Made by a program: the position numbers and the translations under genes
Notes under the pieces: model-generated
What the model was told of the DNA's origin: nothing
Seen by the model: only the letters and a program-made list of their open reading frames with translations
Database searches by the model: none
From: Diatrype stigma
Lineage: Eukaryota; Ascomycota; Sordariomycetes; Xylariales; Diatrypaceae
NCBI GenBank assembly: GCA_022225965.2
Contig: JAKJXP020000019.1
Span: 310,001 to 374,000, forward strand
Direction: 5' to 3'
DNA length: 64,000 nt
Part shown: positions 10,765 to 21,339 of the stretch, piece by piece
Layout of the letters: each line of letters opens with the position of its first letter
Position numbering within the stretch: position 1 is the first letter of the stretch

Positions 10765-13700
10765 TCATGTAGGTCGCTTGAACTCGAACAAATCAAACGC
10801 TTCTCGACTCCAAGGTCCCCCATTAGCTTTCGCAAAGCCGGGAAGCGGTGTAGCAACGCCCTTGTCCTGTTTCCTAGCCTCGCCCACTCTATTTCCATTC
10901 ATCGGTCTCGGCACACCAATGCTTCTAGCTTCTGGTGGTAGAGGACACTGAGGAAGCTGACCAGCTGCATCTGAAGGCTTAGCAGCCTTTTTGCCCCTTG
11001 AAGCTGGGTTTATCGTTCTCTTCGCTACTGCCGCTTTCGACAAAGTCGCTTCTAACTCCGTAGATGCGGCTCGTTGCACGTTCCCGCCTAAGTCAGGTAC
11101 ATCTTGTGCTGGTTTGTCTTGTCGCTGTACATTGTCAGAAATACAAGGAGGCTGACGTATGGTCGGATCTGCATCTCTTAATATATCCTGGTGTGCACCT
11201 AACTCATCAGCAAGGCTTGGCTTTGTAAGGTATTCAGAACCCTGAGGACGTGTCAAGGGTAGCTGAGGCTCTGCGGGAGACGTATCCGAGCCCACTCCAT
11301 GACCTTGACTCAATATGTCCTTCGGCAGTGCTGCAGCTGTGACTTGGTCCATTGGACAGCCACTCGACTGTCCATCAGCTTTCCCTGATGAATTCTCCAG
11401 CTGAATATCATCTGCAACGTGGGGTAAAGTATCGTTCTGCCTCGAAGATGGTTGTATTGTCATCTGAGGCGGTGCGGTTGCCTTAAAATCCTGCAACACT
11501 GCTGCGTCCGGAGCCGCCCGTTCTTGTGCCGGAAGATTCTCTGGCGGATGATGCAGTTCATTCGGCTTGTCATCAGCTGTAACATTGGTCTCCCCACAAT
11601 CCTCCTCGTCATCTTCATCGTCGAAGACGAAGCCAATAATCTCCCTAGTGCGTATGCCATTTTTTATCTTTGCTAGACGAGGCGTGGGATCCTCCTCTGA
11701 TAACTTATCCTCTTCCTGATCGCTGTGTGGACTCGAGTCTGGTTCTTCAAGCCTATTGTTCGTGCCAGTCGTGTCGCTCCTCGTTTTCCTCTTTGACCTT
11801 CGACTTCGAGACTCCAAAATCTCTGGTGAGATGTCGTCTCTGTCTTCAACTGCAGTCTTGGGATGTTTTTTTCTAGATCTCTTAAACGGCGGTGATCCCT
11901 CCATCTCTTCGATTGCTTCATCACCTGAAGCAACCGCACCAACGCCCGTGCTACGAAGTGACTTAGAGGACGTCTCCGAGGCCCGGTGTCGTGTCTGCCG
12001 CAAGCCCCGTGCCGTGTTTCGGGTGAACTCTCCCTCTGAAGGGTTTAGCTCATTTATGTCGATCTCTGTGGCCTCTTCGACCTCTTCGACTAGGACTGCG
12101 TTCTGGCGGGCTGTCTCGTGCCGTTGAGTCCTTATATTGTGTTTTGACCTGTCTTTACTATCAAGAGCTTGGAGTTCATAGTTTTCCGAAATCATGAACT
12201 TCGATCTACGCTTGTTGCTGTCGATCTCTTTCAATGGCTCAGGTGCTGCGATATCTACTGGGATATTCTTTGTCGCATTTGATCTTCGCTTCCGATTAGG
12301 CTCGGTAACAGATGTCTTGTCGGAAAGCATCAACAGACCCGGTTTCTTCCTTGGCCTAATGCGTAGTTCGGTGGTAGGCTCATTTGCAGGAACCCGACCA
12401 TCGGTGCCTTTCTCTGTCATCTCAGTAGCATCAATCTCCTTGGACGGCCTCGATGCTGACTTAACGTTTGTTGAAACTTTCTCGGTATGCAACGCTGGAT
12501 CCGCGTTTGCTCCACGACGGAGTCCTGGTTGACTAATCTCTGCGGCCCTTCGACGCTCCTCACGCCACTTGATGACTCTTTTAGCATAATCATTGTCCAG
12601 TGGGCTGTCTTTTGGGTTGTCCCCGTCGCTTGTTCGCTTCGCATCACTGGCAAGGACCTGATTTTCATTGACCGGAGCCGGCTGTAAATGATTGCGCTTC
12701 TTCTTGCCCGACACCCGACTATCCTTCCTCGCTTTCGGAGACGTAGAGGTATGGCCCTGAGCATTATCAGGCAACTGACATTGCTCAGGGGCGTCCTCAA
12801 TTATTATGGGGGAAGAATCTCGGCGGGTTTCCACATTTTTTCGTGAGGGAGATGCTAGAACCCGTTGACGCATATTCGTTGAGGAACGACTCCCTGCAGA
12901 GACAGCCCCCCGTTGCTCAATAGCAGCAGCAGGTTTTGGGGCCAGTGGCGCAGGTTCCATGTCGCTGTCTCTATTGCTTCGATCAGAAGAGGTAGGACAT
13001 GGATCACCTCGCCGTGTCAAGGGCGTGCCCACCGGCCTGCGACGTAGAGGGGCAGAACTCATGGGACAACCCGATAGAGTCAAGGTAGTCCCGAACAGAC
13101 TTTGGGCATAGCCGCTTTTGCTCGGGGGAGATATGTCCCTCTTTCTGCGCTTAGCGGGGCGGTTAGGATCATCTTGGTTGGGCGATGCTTCTAACTGCTG
13201 CTGTCTCTGCTGGTAAGGAGACTCAGATGGGATTAGAGCGCGACCGTGATGTCCCGTTGGCGTTCCTATCAGTTGGTGGAGAGGTCGATGGCGTGGTTCA
13301 AAATGGGCTGCAGTAACTACAGCAGACTGGGGCGTGGGTGGCTCAAGCGTGGGATGTCGTCGAGCAAGAGCAGCAGATTGTCTCTGGGCTTTCTCTTGGG
13401 CTCTCTTGTCAACAAGTTCAGACAAATCCTGCTCCCGAGTCCCTGTGCATTCGGCAACCTGAACAATGATACCGCCTCGCTCGAGCTGCAGTTCCTCGCC
13501 ATCACAGAGGGGGAAGTCCTCCCGCCAGTGGCCATCCCCTGCGAAATTCCCGCGCTCGTCATAGACCATGACCCGCTTGTTGAAAGTGTGGTACTTGAGG
13601 CGTCCATCCTGCCACCGTTTCTGCTTCCGCCGAAGGTCGTGTGTAAACAGGCAAACAAATTCCAGAACGGGGGCAGTGGTCGAAGCTGCTCGAAGCGTAG

Positions 13701-13773
13701 TAGACGACGATGCAGCAGAACTCTGCATAGCATGCACAGCTGCTGCCATGGCTGTATTGCTATCACTGGTCAA
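10765..13773 (-). CDS. DUF2439 protein of the Mte1/Dbl2/ZGRF1 family
   Basis: One intronless frame of 1002 aa. Residues about 37-120 form the DUF2439 domain: FVCLFTHDLRRKQKRWQDG, then YHTFNKRVMVYDERGNFAGD and an ELQLERGGIIVQV strand. About 850 residues of charged, Ser/Pro-rich disorder follow, with several Lys/Arg-rich nuclear-localisation-like patches. The last 17 residues (GPWSREAFDLFEFKRPT) form a conserved-looking terminal motif. In yeasts, proteins of this type (Mte1 in S. cerevisiae, Dbl2 in S. pombe) bind D-loops and work with the Mph1/Fml1 (FANCM-type) helicase in homologous recombination; ZGRF1 in animals adds a helicase domain that is absent here. A nuclear role in recombination repair is inferred from the family. 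The N-terminal start is supported because the domain begins 36 residues in. Confidence 0.88.
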   Translation of the reverse strand: MTSDSNTAMAAAVHAMQSSAASSSTTLRAASTTAPVLEFVCLFTHDLRRKQKRWQDGRLKYHTFNKRVMVYDERGNFAGDGHWREDFPLCDGEELQLERGGIIVQVAECTGTREQDLSELVDKRAQEKAQRQSAALARRHPTLEPPTPQSAVVTAAHFEPRHRPLHQLIGTPTGHHGRALIPSESPYQQRQQQLEASPNQDDPNRPAKRRKRDISPPSKSGYAQSLFGTTLTLSGCPMSSAPLRRRPVGTPLTRRGDPCPTSSDRSNRDSDMEPAPLAPKPAAAIEQRGAVSAGSRSSTNMRQRVLASPSRKNVETRRDSSPIIIEDAPEQCQLPDNAQGHTSTSPKARKDSRVSGKKKRNHLQPAPVNENQVLASDAKRTSDGDNPKDSPLDNDYAKRVIKWREERRRAAEISQPGLRRGANADPALHTEKVSTNVKSASRPSKEIDATEMTEKGTDGRVPANEPTTELRIRPRKKPGLLMLSDKTSVTEPNRKRRSNATKNIPVDIAAPEPLKEIDSNKRRSKFMISENYELQALDSKDRSKHNIRTQRHETARQNAVLVEEVEEATEIDINELNPSEGEFTRNTARGLRQTRHRASETSSKSLRSTGVGAVASGDEAIEEMEGSPPFKRSRKKHPKTAVEDRDDISPEILESRSRRSKRKTRSDTTGTNNRLEEPDSSPHSDQEEDKLSEEDPTPRLAKIKNGIRTREIIGFVFDDEDDEEDCGETNVTADDKPNELHHPPENLPAQERAAPDAAVLQDFKATAPPQMTIQPSSRQNDTLPHVADDIQLENSSGKADGQSSGCPMDQVTAAALPKDILSQGHGVGSDTSPAEPQLPLTRPQGSEYLTKPSLADELGAHQDILRDADPTIRQPPCISDNVQRQDKPAQDVPDLGGNVQRAASTELEATLSKAAVAKRTINPASRGKKAAKPSDAAGQLPQCPLPPEARSIGVPRPMNGNRVGEARKQDKGVATPLPGFAKANGGPWSREAFDLFEFKRPT

Positions 13774-15568
13774 GACATGAAATGGAGGTATCCCACAACA
13801 CCCGGCAATCCCAGGACTTTGTCAATAGCGTTGATACAGAGTCTCTTGATAAATGGAGAAAGTTGAAGATGCTAAAGTGGCCCACAAGTTGCCTTGCCAC
13901 GCCGCGACACGGTTTGTTACGAGACCGTTTGTTACTTCCCAGGTTGAGCCCACGCCTTGGACAAATAAGGCAACAGGGAATTAACAGGGGATTAGCAGGG
14001 AATCAATTAAACGACGCGTCGTGGCCCCACTAGGCTGCCAAGACTAGTAATCGCGATCTGGATAGCACGAAGGCACGTGACTGTTGACTATACCGTTCCT
14101 TCCTCCCGGTAGCGTCTGGCCAAGTTGATGTCTACATGCATTGATAAATTGATAGACATGCATGTAGTTTTTAAATAGAAGAAGTCATACAAAATGTAGA
14201 CCAACTCACGTAAGTTACCTTCTCACACAGTCATCGGCCTCTTGGGGGCCAGAAGACCCGCTTCAGGAATAATGTCATATATTATAACCCCCCCCGCCAC
14301 AGTCTAAGCTATTTCATAACTTAGCATACCTCGAACAATACCACGTACCAAGGCTAGGACTCGAACATACTATTCAAAGCTTTAGATAGGTAGGCAGCAT
14401 GTGAATAGATAACAATGTGACTACATACTCACTTTTAAAGGGGAGAGGTAGGCCTATCGCTATATTATTTTAGTATTACTCCCGAGTCGGTCTGGTTGTG
14501 AAAATCCTCCTGCCTAGAGAAGGTTGTCAACAGCCTTCGAAAGCGTAAGCGAATTGATTGAGTCATACGTATGGTACATGTACGAACACGAGAAGTGAGG
14601 AGAAGTCGTATATGGGTTGGTATAGAAAAGGGAGGTAGACCAGCAGACCAGGTAGCACCTGCAGCTCCCCTTTCCAAGAAACAGGAGGTACATACATAGG
14701 GCAATGACTGAGCGAGGACCGGAGGCTGTGAGAGGTATCCTGGATCCTGAGCGGCTGCAATGGCCGAATGGTGGGGTTGACCAGCAAGTTGCAGCAACTG
14801 CCCAGGTGCTAACTGGATTCTGGAAAGATATGTACCTACGATACCCCTGCACTGCCCTGCCTATTCCAGCTATTCTGCCTACCTGCCTACTGCCTACGTA
14901 GACTACCTGCTAATAACTAGAGACTATCACGCTATGTAATTCTGCCTAGCGTCCAGCGGCCCTAACTAAGCGCTAGAAGGCTAGGTCCCTAGGGGTCACG
15001 TCGGTTTTGCCTGTCAATGTTGCATTACTGGAGTTAGAACCTCCATCCCAGACATCCCAAGCGTCCCAAACATCCAAGTTGACACTCCCTCTCATCCCAC
15101 CACTGACGCAACAGGTGCTACGGGTGCTACACTTGTGCGAGCTTCGCCTCCTCTTCCTTCGAATTACTCCTCATCTCAATCCGTCCACCAAGACGAGGTT
15201 CAGTCCAATCTTCTCCTGTTGGTCACGCGTACTCCCATCCTGCGGTATTTGGGTATTTCTGTATTCCGAAAAGACCAAGTATCGAGTGTCGGACCCGATG
15301 GCATTCTCGGTACCCTTTCATTATCAGTAATTAGCATCCTCGGCACTTCATTCGTTATACTCTCCCACTAGTTCTTACCACTTGATTGTTTGATTGATTG
15401 ATCGATTGCCTGGTTGATACGTGAACTTTGGGTGTGGCAAGCTTGTCGAGCTAGTTGGCCTTTCCAGCTACTCACCTCCCACAATCATCGTACCCCATAA
15501 TCCAGCGTAGAAAGAAAGCTACGCCCTACATTCCCAGCTGGGACCTGGTGCAAACATTGTCCGTCAAG
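13774..15568. other. Divergent intergenic region (promoters of the DUF2439 and BAR-SH3 genes)
   Basis: The flanking genes point away from each other, so both promoters lie here. A 9-bp inverted repeat (CTACATGCA arms at 14132-14140 and 14159-14167) could form a hairpin. Repeats of a GATT unit lie near 15385-15405, just upstream of the BAR-SH3 start. Frames in between are short and mutually overlapping. Confidence 0.5.
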
Positions 15569-17270
15569 ATGCAGTCGATGCAGAGACAGTTCGGAAAGCT
15601 CCGACACAAGACGCCCGGAGACAATGCGAAAGTTGCTATGCTCCTCAATGACTACGAAGATGCCGACAGAGTTCTAGCTAAGGTACATATATCCACAGAG
15701 ATGCACACACATCCTCTTTCACATCCCTGCTGCCTCAATCACCATGGTCTTCAGTGACGCTGCTGAAGCTGACAACTCTTACTATCCTAGATCATAGAAC
15801 AGGCCAAGACATGGCGCGATTCGTGGGTCAGCTTAGCACACTGTCAATTAGGCCTCGTCACAGAATACGAAGGTCTCTGGGATCCCATTGCTGGCGCAAC
15901 TGATGGCCACGGAACTCAAGCTGCTCCCACGCCAGAGCTTCAGCTACAGCGCACCTTCAAGCTCAAAGAAACCTATGCCGAGCTCAAAACAGACCTTCTG
16001 GAGGAGATGGCCCTCATCGATTCGAGGATCATCACGCCCACAACGGATGCCCGTGCCTCCATTGAGCCCTTGAGGAAGACCATCAAGAAGCGAGAGAACA
16101 AGAGATTGGATTATGAGCAGGCTCAAGACAGAGCCAGCAAGTTGCAAAGGAAGATTGGTCGCTCCCCCAAAGATGACAAAGCCCTCGCAAAGGCCGAAGA
16201 AGAGATGGCAGGAGCACAAGAGGTACGGCATCCTTACCTAAACCCAGGAAATAGCTTCAATGCTTACAAAACTACGCAAATAGGAATTCAACATTGCAGA
16301 CTCACATCTTCGGGAGACATTACCACCCATAGTAGCAGCCACATTCACCATAATACCACCGCTCCTATCCTCTATGGTCTTGATACAAAACAGGCTCTTG
16401 GGACTATATTACACGTCCCTGCATAACTATTGCCAAGAGTTCAATTTCCCATCACCCCCGCCGCCGATGGAGGATGTGATTGAGGCTTTTACCGCGGACT
16501 TTGAACCAGCCAAGTCCGATGTCGAGTCGATACCGTGCGTTGCAACTGGTAAAACGGTCCGGCAGGGATTCAAGTCACCAGACGACCCGAACAACGATCT
16601 CAGCCGCCCACCATCTCTCAGCGAAAGGCGATCCTCCTCAAACCTACGGCCTAGTACTGCCACATTGCCACCGAGACCGAACCGGATACCCTCCGCTCCG
16701 ACGTTGGCAGGATCAGCAAGCCCCGCCTCGCCGCGAGCGTCTAGCAGCCACAACATAGGTTCATCCTCGAGAGATCACCTGACACCGACAGACTTCACTA
16801 CGGCATCACGACTGGGACAGGGATCGACGCGACCTCTCTCGCCCGGCGCCTTACGGCCACCCACCAGCCCACAAGCCGACTACTTTGCCCGCCGGGCCTC
16901 GGCATCGACGACGGCATCGACGCTTTCGCTCAGCACCACCCACTCGGCGGGCGGGATAGCGACGCCGCTGTCCAACGTCACAAACACGGGCACCCCGAAC
17001 AATAGCGCAAGCGCAAGCGCAAGCGCAGCCGCGGCCAAGAAGAAGCCGCCTCCTCCGCCGCCGCCGAAGCGCGGCCTCATCGCCCGCCAACCTGATGTCT
17101 TCGTCGTCGCGCAGTACGATTTCCACGGCCAGGGGGCGGGAGACCTGTCATTCCGCGAGGGTGACCGTATCCGCATCGTCAAGAAGACGGCCACGGACCA
17201 GGACTGGTGGGTCGGTGAGTTGGGCGGCGTACAGGGCAGCTTCCCAGCCAACTACACCAGTCCGGCGTAA
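15569..17270 (+). CDS. hob1: Amphiphysin-like BAR and SH3 domain protein (Rvs167/Hob1 type)
   Basis: Three exons: 15569-15682, 15791-16222 and 16284-17270. The introns are 108 and 61 bases, with a GTACAT donor/CTAG acceptor and a GTACGG donor/ATAG acceptor. All joins are in frame and give 510 aa. The N-terminus (MQSMQRQFGK, then LLNDYEDADRVLAK) opens a BAR domain running to about residue 255, including KLKETYAELKTDLLEEMALI, TIKKRENKRLDYEQAQ and VLIQNRLLGLYYTSLHNYC. A Ser/Pro-rich linker with KKKPPPPPPPKRG (434-446) precedes a C-terminal SH3 domain (453-510) with the ALYDF-like AQYDFHG, DWWVGEL and SFPANY motifs. Family members bend membranes and link endocytic vesicle scission to cortical actin, usually as a heterodimer with an Rvs161-type BAR protein; that role is inferred from homology. 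The Rvs167-type assignment rests on BAR plus C-terminal SH3. Confidence 0.93.
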
Positions 17271-19042
17271 GGAACGGTTCGTTCCAAGGGCGGATACGGT
17301 GACGATGGTGATGGCAAACTGTACCCTATATACCCGCTTTCCTGAAGTGACTGATGAGCAGATTGCTTTTGTTCATCTATATAGGTCGCGGACAGGTCGC
17401 GGACAGGTTACCTGAAGGAGAGCCACTCCGTTATAAGAATAGACGTCGTACCTAATATGAAATATTTTCACGTTTGCGTTTAATAAGTATACATTAGCTA
17501 GCCATTGGAAACAAAGACCGGGTATTCCTAATACAAAAACTTTCCTTAATATGTGATAATGTCTAATAGGGGCGTAGGCTAACGGGTTAGTGGGGAGAGA
17601 GGCCGAGGGTGGGTGACAAGAAGAAACCAGATTGGAATAAATTAAAACTAAGAATGCACGCCCTTGAAGTCGAACCAAGAACTTCCCTATGTGCAACCTA
17701 GGTCTAGGAACGAAGGGTATTAGGTTTGTAGACGGCGATCTGAGGTGATTGGAGATAGGGTTTCTAGGTATTTTAAGACCCTCTCATACAGGATAGGCTC
17801 CATGCCTTTTCATGCCTCCTTTGTAATAGTGATGGCAACGCGGAACGCAAATTCCAGGTGCTTATTACTCATGGAACAGAAATGAATAGGGTTGATCGGT
17901 GAATGCTTTGTCGATTCCTCGTCTCCTGTCCTTAATACCTTGCTTGAGAGTGATACAATCTCCGATCTTATAGCTACCTAGCTAGCCAGCTACCTACCGA
18001 GTCCACCACTAATGCAGTGATGATATTGGTACCTAGTACCTACAATAGGTGACACAATAGCCGCCCGGGATTGACCTGGCAGAAACAAATGACGTAGATG
18101 TCTATATAACTTGTATGTACCATTACCAGCAAATCAAACCAACAATGCTTCATTTTGAATCGATCATGTTATATACCTGTAGACAAATCAGTACATCATC
18201 ATCGAACCAAATGTCACGCGTATGTATCACACAAACCATAGGGTCCCAACTATCAACCTAAGTGCGTATGTATAGGGTAACCAGTTATTTACTATCTCTC
18301 CGTCTCCTCCTCCCGTCTCCTCCCGCCTCCTCCTCCCCTCCACTTCCCCACCTCCTCCATATCGACCCCACCTCCACTCTCTGATTAATCTCCGCGCTCT
18401 CCCTGACTAAACGTCACCGGTACCGTTAAGTTTACCCACACTACCGTTAGGCGGTGGGTCCCGCTGTCGAACTCCGCGCGGCCCGCCCAGCCAAGCGAAA
18501 CCAAGCCAACTTCCAACCTTGAAAGTTCTCTCTCCTTTCTTTCCCCGCCCGGCCGTCGGCCGGCCCCCACGCTTTGCCGGTACCTACCAAACTAATTTTC
18601 TGGTATCTTTTTCGTTTTTTCTTTTTTCTTTTTTCTTTCATACGTACTTACGTATACCTACGCATAGAACACATACGCATATACGTAAACACCCCCCCCC
18701 CCCCCCCCTGTCTGGGCTATAGAACATCTAGTTGTGTACCAGTAGTTCAATTCACTAGGCAGGTACATGCATTGTGTATTAATTAAGCGAGTCGCGTATC
18801 CATGTAGTTACGTGTATTATGCAACGAACGCAGGGCGACGAGACGAATGCGAATGCACGCAGCTACGTACACCTATGCCTATGGAAGGAAAATAATACCT
18901 GCAATACCTACCATTGAAACATACCTAGGTACGTGTGCCTCCCTGCCTGTCTACCACTATGTATAACATCCATCTATACATTTACAAGAGGTATATACTT
19001 ACATATCCATGTAAGTAGGTGGTGGTAAGATGTAGGTGTATA
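17271..19042. other. Intergenic region between the BAR-SH3 gene and the transposon
   Basis: Contains the presumed 3' untranslated region of the BAR-SH3 gene, a tandem GGTCGCGGACA unit at about 17384-17406, a TCCTCC-rich tract near 18300-18360, a TTTTTTC-rich tract near 18610-18640 and a 17-base poly-C run at 18692-18708. GTAGGTA-type low-complexity sequence runs into the transposon's left end. No gene is supported. Confidence 0.5.
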
Positions 19043-19065
19043 TAGTAAAACCTCTCCATTACGAT
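19043..19065 (+). repeat. Left terminal inverted repeat of the transposon
   Basis: Twenty-three bases starting TAGTAAAACCTCTCC that pair with the reverse complement of 21317-21339. The only mismatch seen is the first base (T here, C in the partner), as RIP would produce. TA precedes it. Confidence 0.92.
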
Positions 19066-19699
19066 ATAAAAAAATCAACACTTTGAAATCGTTAAGGAGA
19101 GGTATTGGTATATAAAGAATCTCCATTTTGCCAAGCCCACCTAAGCCTGTACCACCCTGATTTTGATATAAATTGCATATAATTTAACGTTTAAAATATT
19201 TATGGAGCCTAGTTTATATAAAGCCTAATTCCTATTGCTTCGCTCGTTTTTTTAATAATGCCCGTTTTTTTTGTTAAAGCTTTGTTATTAGCGATGGGTT
19301 TAATCCGGAATGTTAGTAATACTAAAGCTAAAGCTTTTCGAAAGCAGCTAGGGCCTCGAATGGCTTAATTTCTATAGGAACAGGCTCCTTTTTATTTTTT
19401 TCGGCCTTATTCTCCTGTTCGGTATATATATTTACCAAACTATTTAATAATTCTTTATTTATAGGCTTTGTATTTAAGGATTTCTTTATAGGTTTAACAA
19501 AATTCGAAATCTTTATTGCTTATTTAATGGCTCCTATTTGTTAAAGCTGTTTAATTCTTTTCCGAAGTTCCCTTTTTGCTACCGTTTGTTGGTATTCGGC
19601 TTTATTTCATTCCGGCGGCATTTTAAAAGGTTCATATATAGGGCCGAAAACCGTGGCTTTTTTAAAGCAATTTCCGATGGATTATGCGTTTATTTCTTG

Positions 19700-20850
19700 C
19701 TAGGCCTGTATTATTTACCGTATAACGTAAAACAAAGTAATATTTTATAAGTAATCCTTTTTCGTTAGGATAGACGTAATTATGTAATTAAGCCAGTATT
19801 TCCGATAATAAGCCTTAAATAGTTTAATAATCTCTTAATCGAAAAGTTAAAATAACGAAGTCGCATTAGTCGGAAGAAACTTTATACGTATATTATTTAA
19901 ATTGGCTTCCGTAAGAAGTCGTTCTAAGCCACTTTTATAGGCGCTAAAGCCATTAATTAAAAAAAGCACTTTGCGATTTTTTATTAAGCCGTTAAACCAT
20001 TTAAAGTATTCGACGAAAATCGTTCCGGTTATTTATGTTTTTTTATTGTTGCGATAATATAAAATGAAGCCAGTAAGATACCGGTTATTTTGTTCGAAAC
20101 ATCGTAAATGCTTTGCCGTACCGATAATTCAGGGGTCGAATTTTTTTGTATCGGTTGCGTTATAAGTATAATGGACGGTAATACGTATTTTTTTTTTTTT
20201 TTTCCCTTTTAAGGCCCGGTGGCGATCGTAATTTCGGGGGTTATTTTCCAAAAAAGGCCGGTTTCGTTAGCGTTAAAGATATTTTCGGAATTATAAAGTT
20301 TAATAATGGTACGCAGCTATTTCATACGTTCTTTTTTTTTTTTTTTATCCGCCGAACCCTTTTTATTATATTGCCGGTATTTGCTTAAATAAAACCGCTT
20401 TTTGAATTTATTAAGCCACTTATTAAACCACTTGGATTCGGGCTTTTAAGAAAATTCGGGAAACTTTTTTTATAAGGCGCTTATAATAGTGCTTATTATG
20501 GTACCGTTAATTGTAATACGGCTATATTTAAGCCGTTAATGCCAATCGAATAAAGCAGCTTTAAAAATAAGATAATTAGCCCGAATAATTCGTTAAATAT
20601 TTCGTAAATGCTTTAAAGGCTTATTATTAAGGTAATTCCATTTAGCAGCCAGGCTTTTAAAAACGCTAAATTAGAAAAATTAACGGTTGAATTCCGAAAT
20701 TGCCTATTGGGTTATTTGGATTTGTTTTTATTCGAAATGCTTGCGTTGGGCTTTTTTTATTTGCTGCCGCTGTTTTTTATTAATGGCCTGTCGTTTTTGG
20801 GTAATTATTGGTATTATCGTATAAAAAAAAAAAGGGCTTTTTGGGAAAGT
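19700..20850 (-). pseudogene. Decayed pogo-type DDE transposase
   Basis: Limits are approximate. Reading the minus strand from right to left, the following blocks appear. A Lys/Gln-rich N-terminal start (about 20700-20820) contains several stops. A helix-turn-helix-like block, ESKWFNKWLNKFKKRFY, lies at about 20370-20430. NIFNANETGLFWKITPE lies at about 20240-20285, where the family has (N/Y)ADETG. KVLFLINGFSAYKSGLE lies at about 19925-19970, where the family has L(L/I)D. A block resembling the LFQPLDQGII region (about 19820-19850) has both Gln codons turned to TAA. Both recognisable catalytic Asp codons (20266-20268 and 19952-19954) now read Asn. The changes are C-to-T or G-to-A, so the copy is dead and RIP is the likely cause. 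Confidence 0.85.
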
Positions 20851-21316
20851 ATTAAACGTAATTAAAGGATAAGGTTTAGTAAAAAAACGTATAAGTAAAG
20901 AATGAAGGAAGTAGAAGTTATCATTTATTATTTATACCGTAACAATTATTAATTAAAGGCGCTGCTTAATTATCGCCCTTATTTTAACGCAAACCACTGC
21001 ATATATCATTTAGAAATTTTACGATTTCTTTATTTGGGCACTTTAATTATTTCATTTATGCTTTACTTATGCATTATTAGCATTAACAGTTAATTAATAG
21101 GTTATTTCTAGCGCTTATAAACGTTCCCGGAACAGCCGATAAGTATTAATATCGGGATTAGCCCCTTATAATATCCGATCTTATTATAACGATTTTGGTA
21201 ATAATTTAGCATAAAAATTTAACGATATCTGAAGTATCGAGGTTATCGTTATTTGTATGAGGAAAATTAGAAATTAGGGAATCGTAACGTTATAGAGAGG
21301 TATTGGTATGCCGCGG

Positions 21317-21339
21317 ATCGTAATGGAGAGGTTTTACTG
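21317..21339 (-). repeat. Right terminal inverted repeat of the transposon
   Basis: Read on the minus strand this begins CAGTAAAACCTCTCC, the usual CAG start of pogo-type ends, and it is followed outside by TA. It matches the left end over 22 of 23 positions. Confidence 0.92.

Larger units (their letters stand above)
19043..21339 (-). mobile_element. RIP-degraded pogo-like (Tc1/mariner superfamily) DNA transposon
   Basis: A 2297-bp element bounded by inverted repeats (left 19043-19065, right 21317-21339) sharing AGTAAAACCTCTCCATTACG, and flanked by TA dinucleotides (19041-19042 and 21340-21341) that fit a TA target duplication. The interior is sharply AT-rich against GC-balanced flanks. On the minus strand it still encodes recognisable DDE-transposase blocks, broken by stops. 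The terminal CAGT of the right end reads TAGT at the left end, a C-to-T change. A direct GAGAGGTATTGGTAT motif lies inside both ends. Everything fits an inactive pogo/Fot/Tigger-type element inactivated by repeat-induced point mutation. Confidence 0.92.

Noticed and set aside
13246..13866. 206-codon plus-strand frame
   Set aside because: Antisense shadow of the DUF2439 domain coding region.
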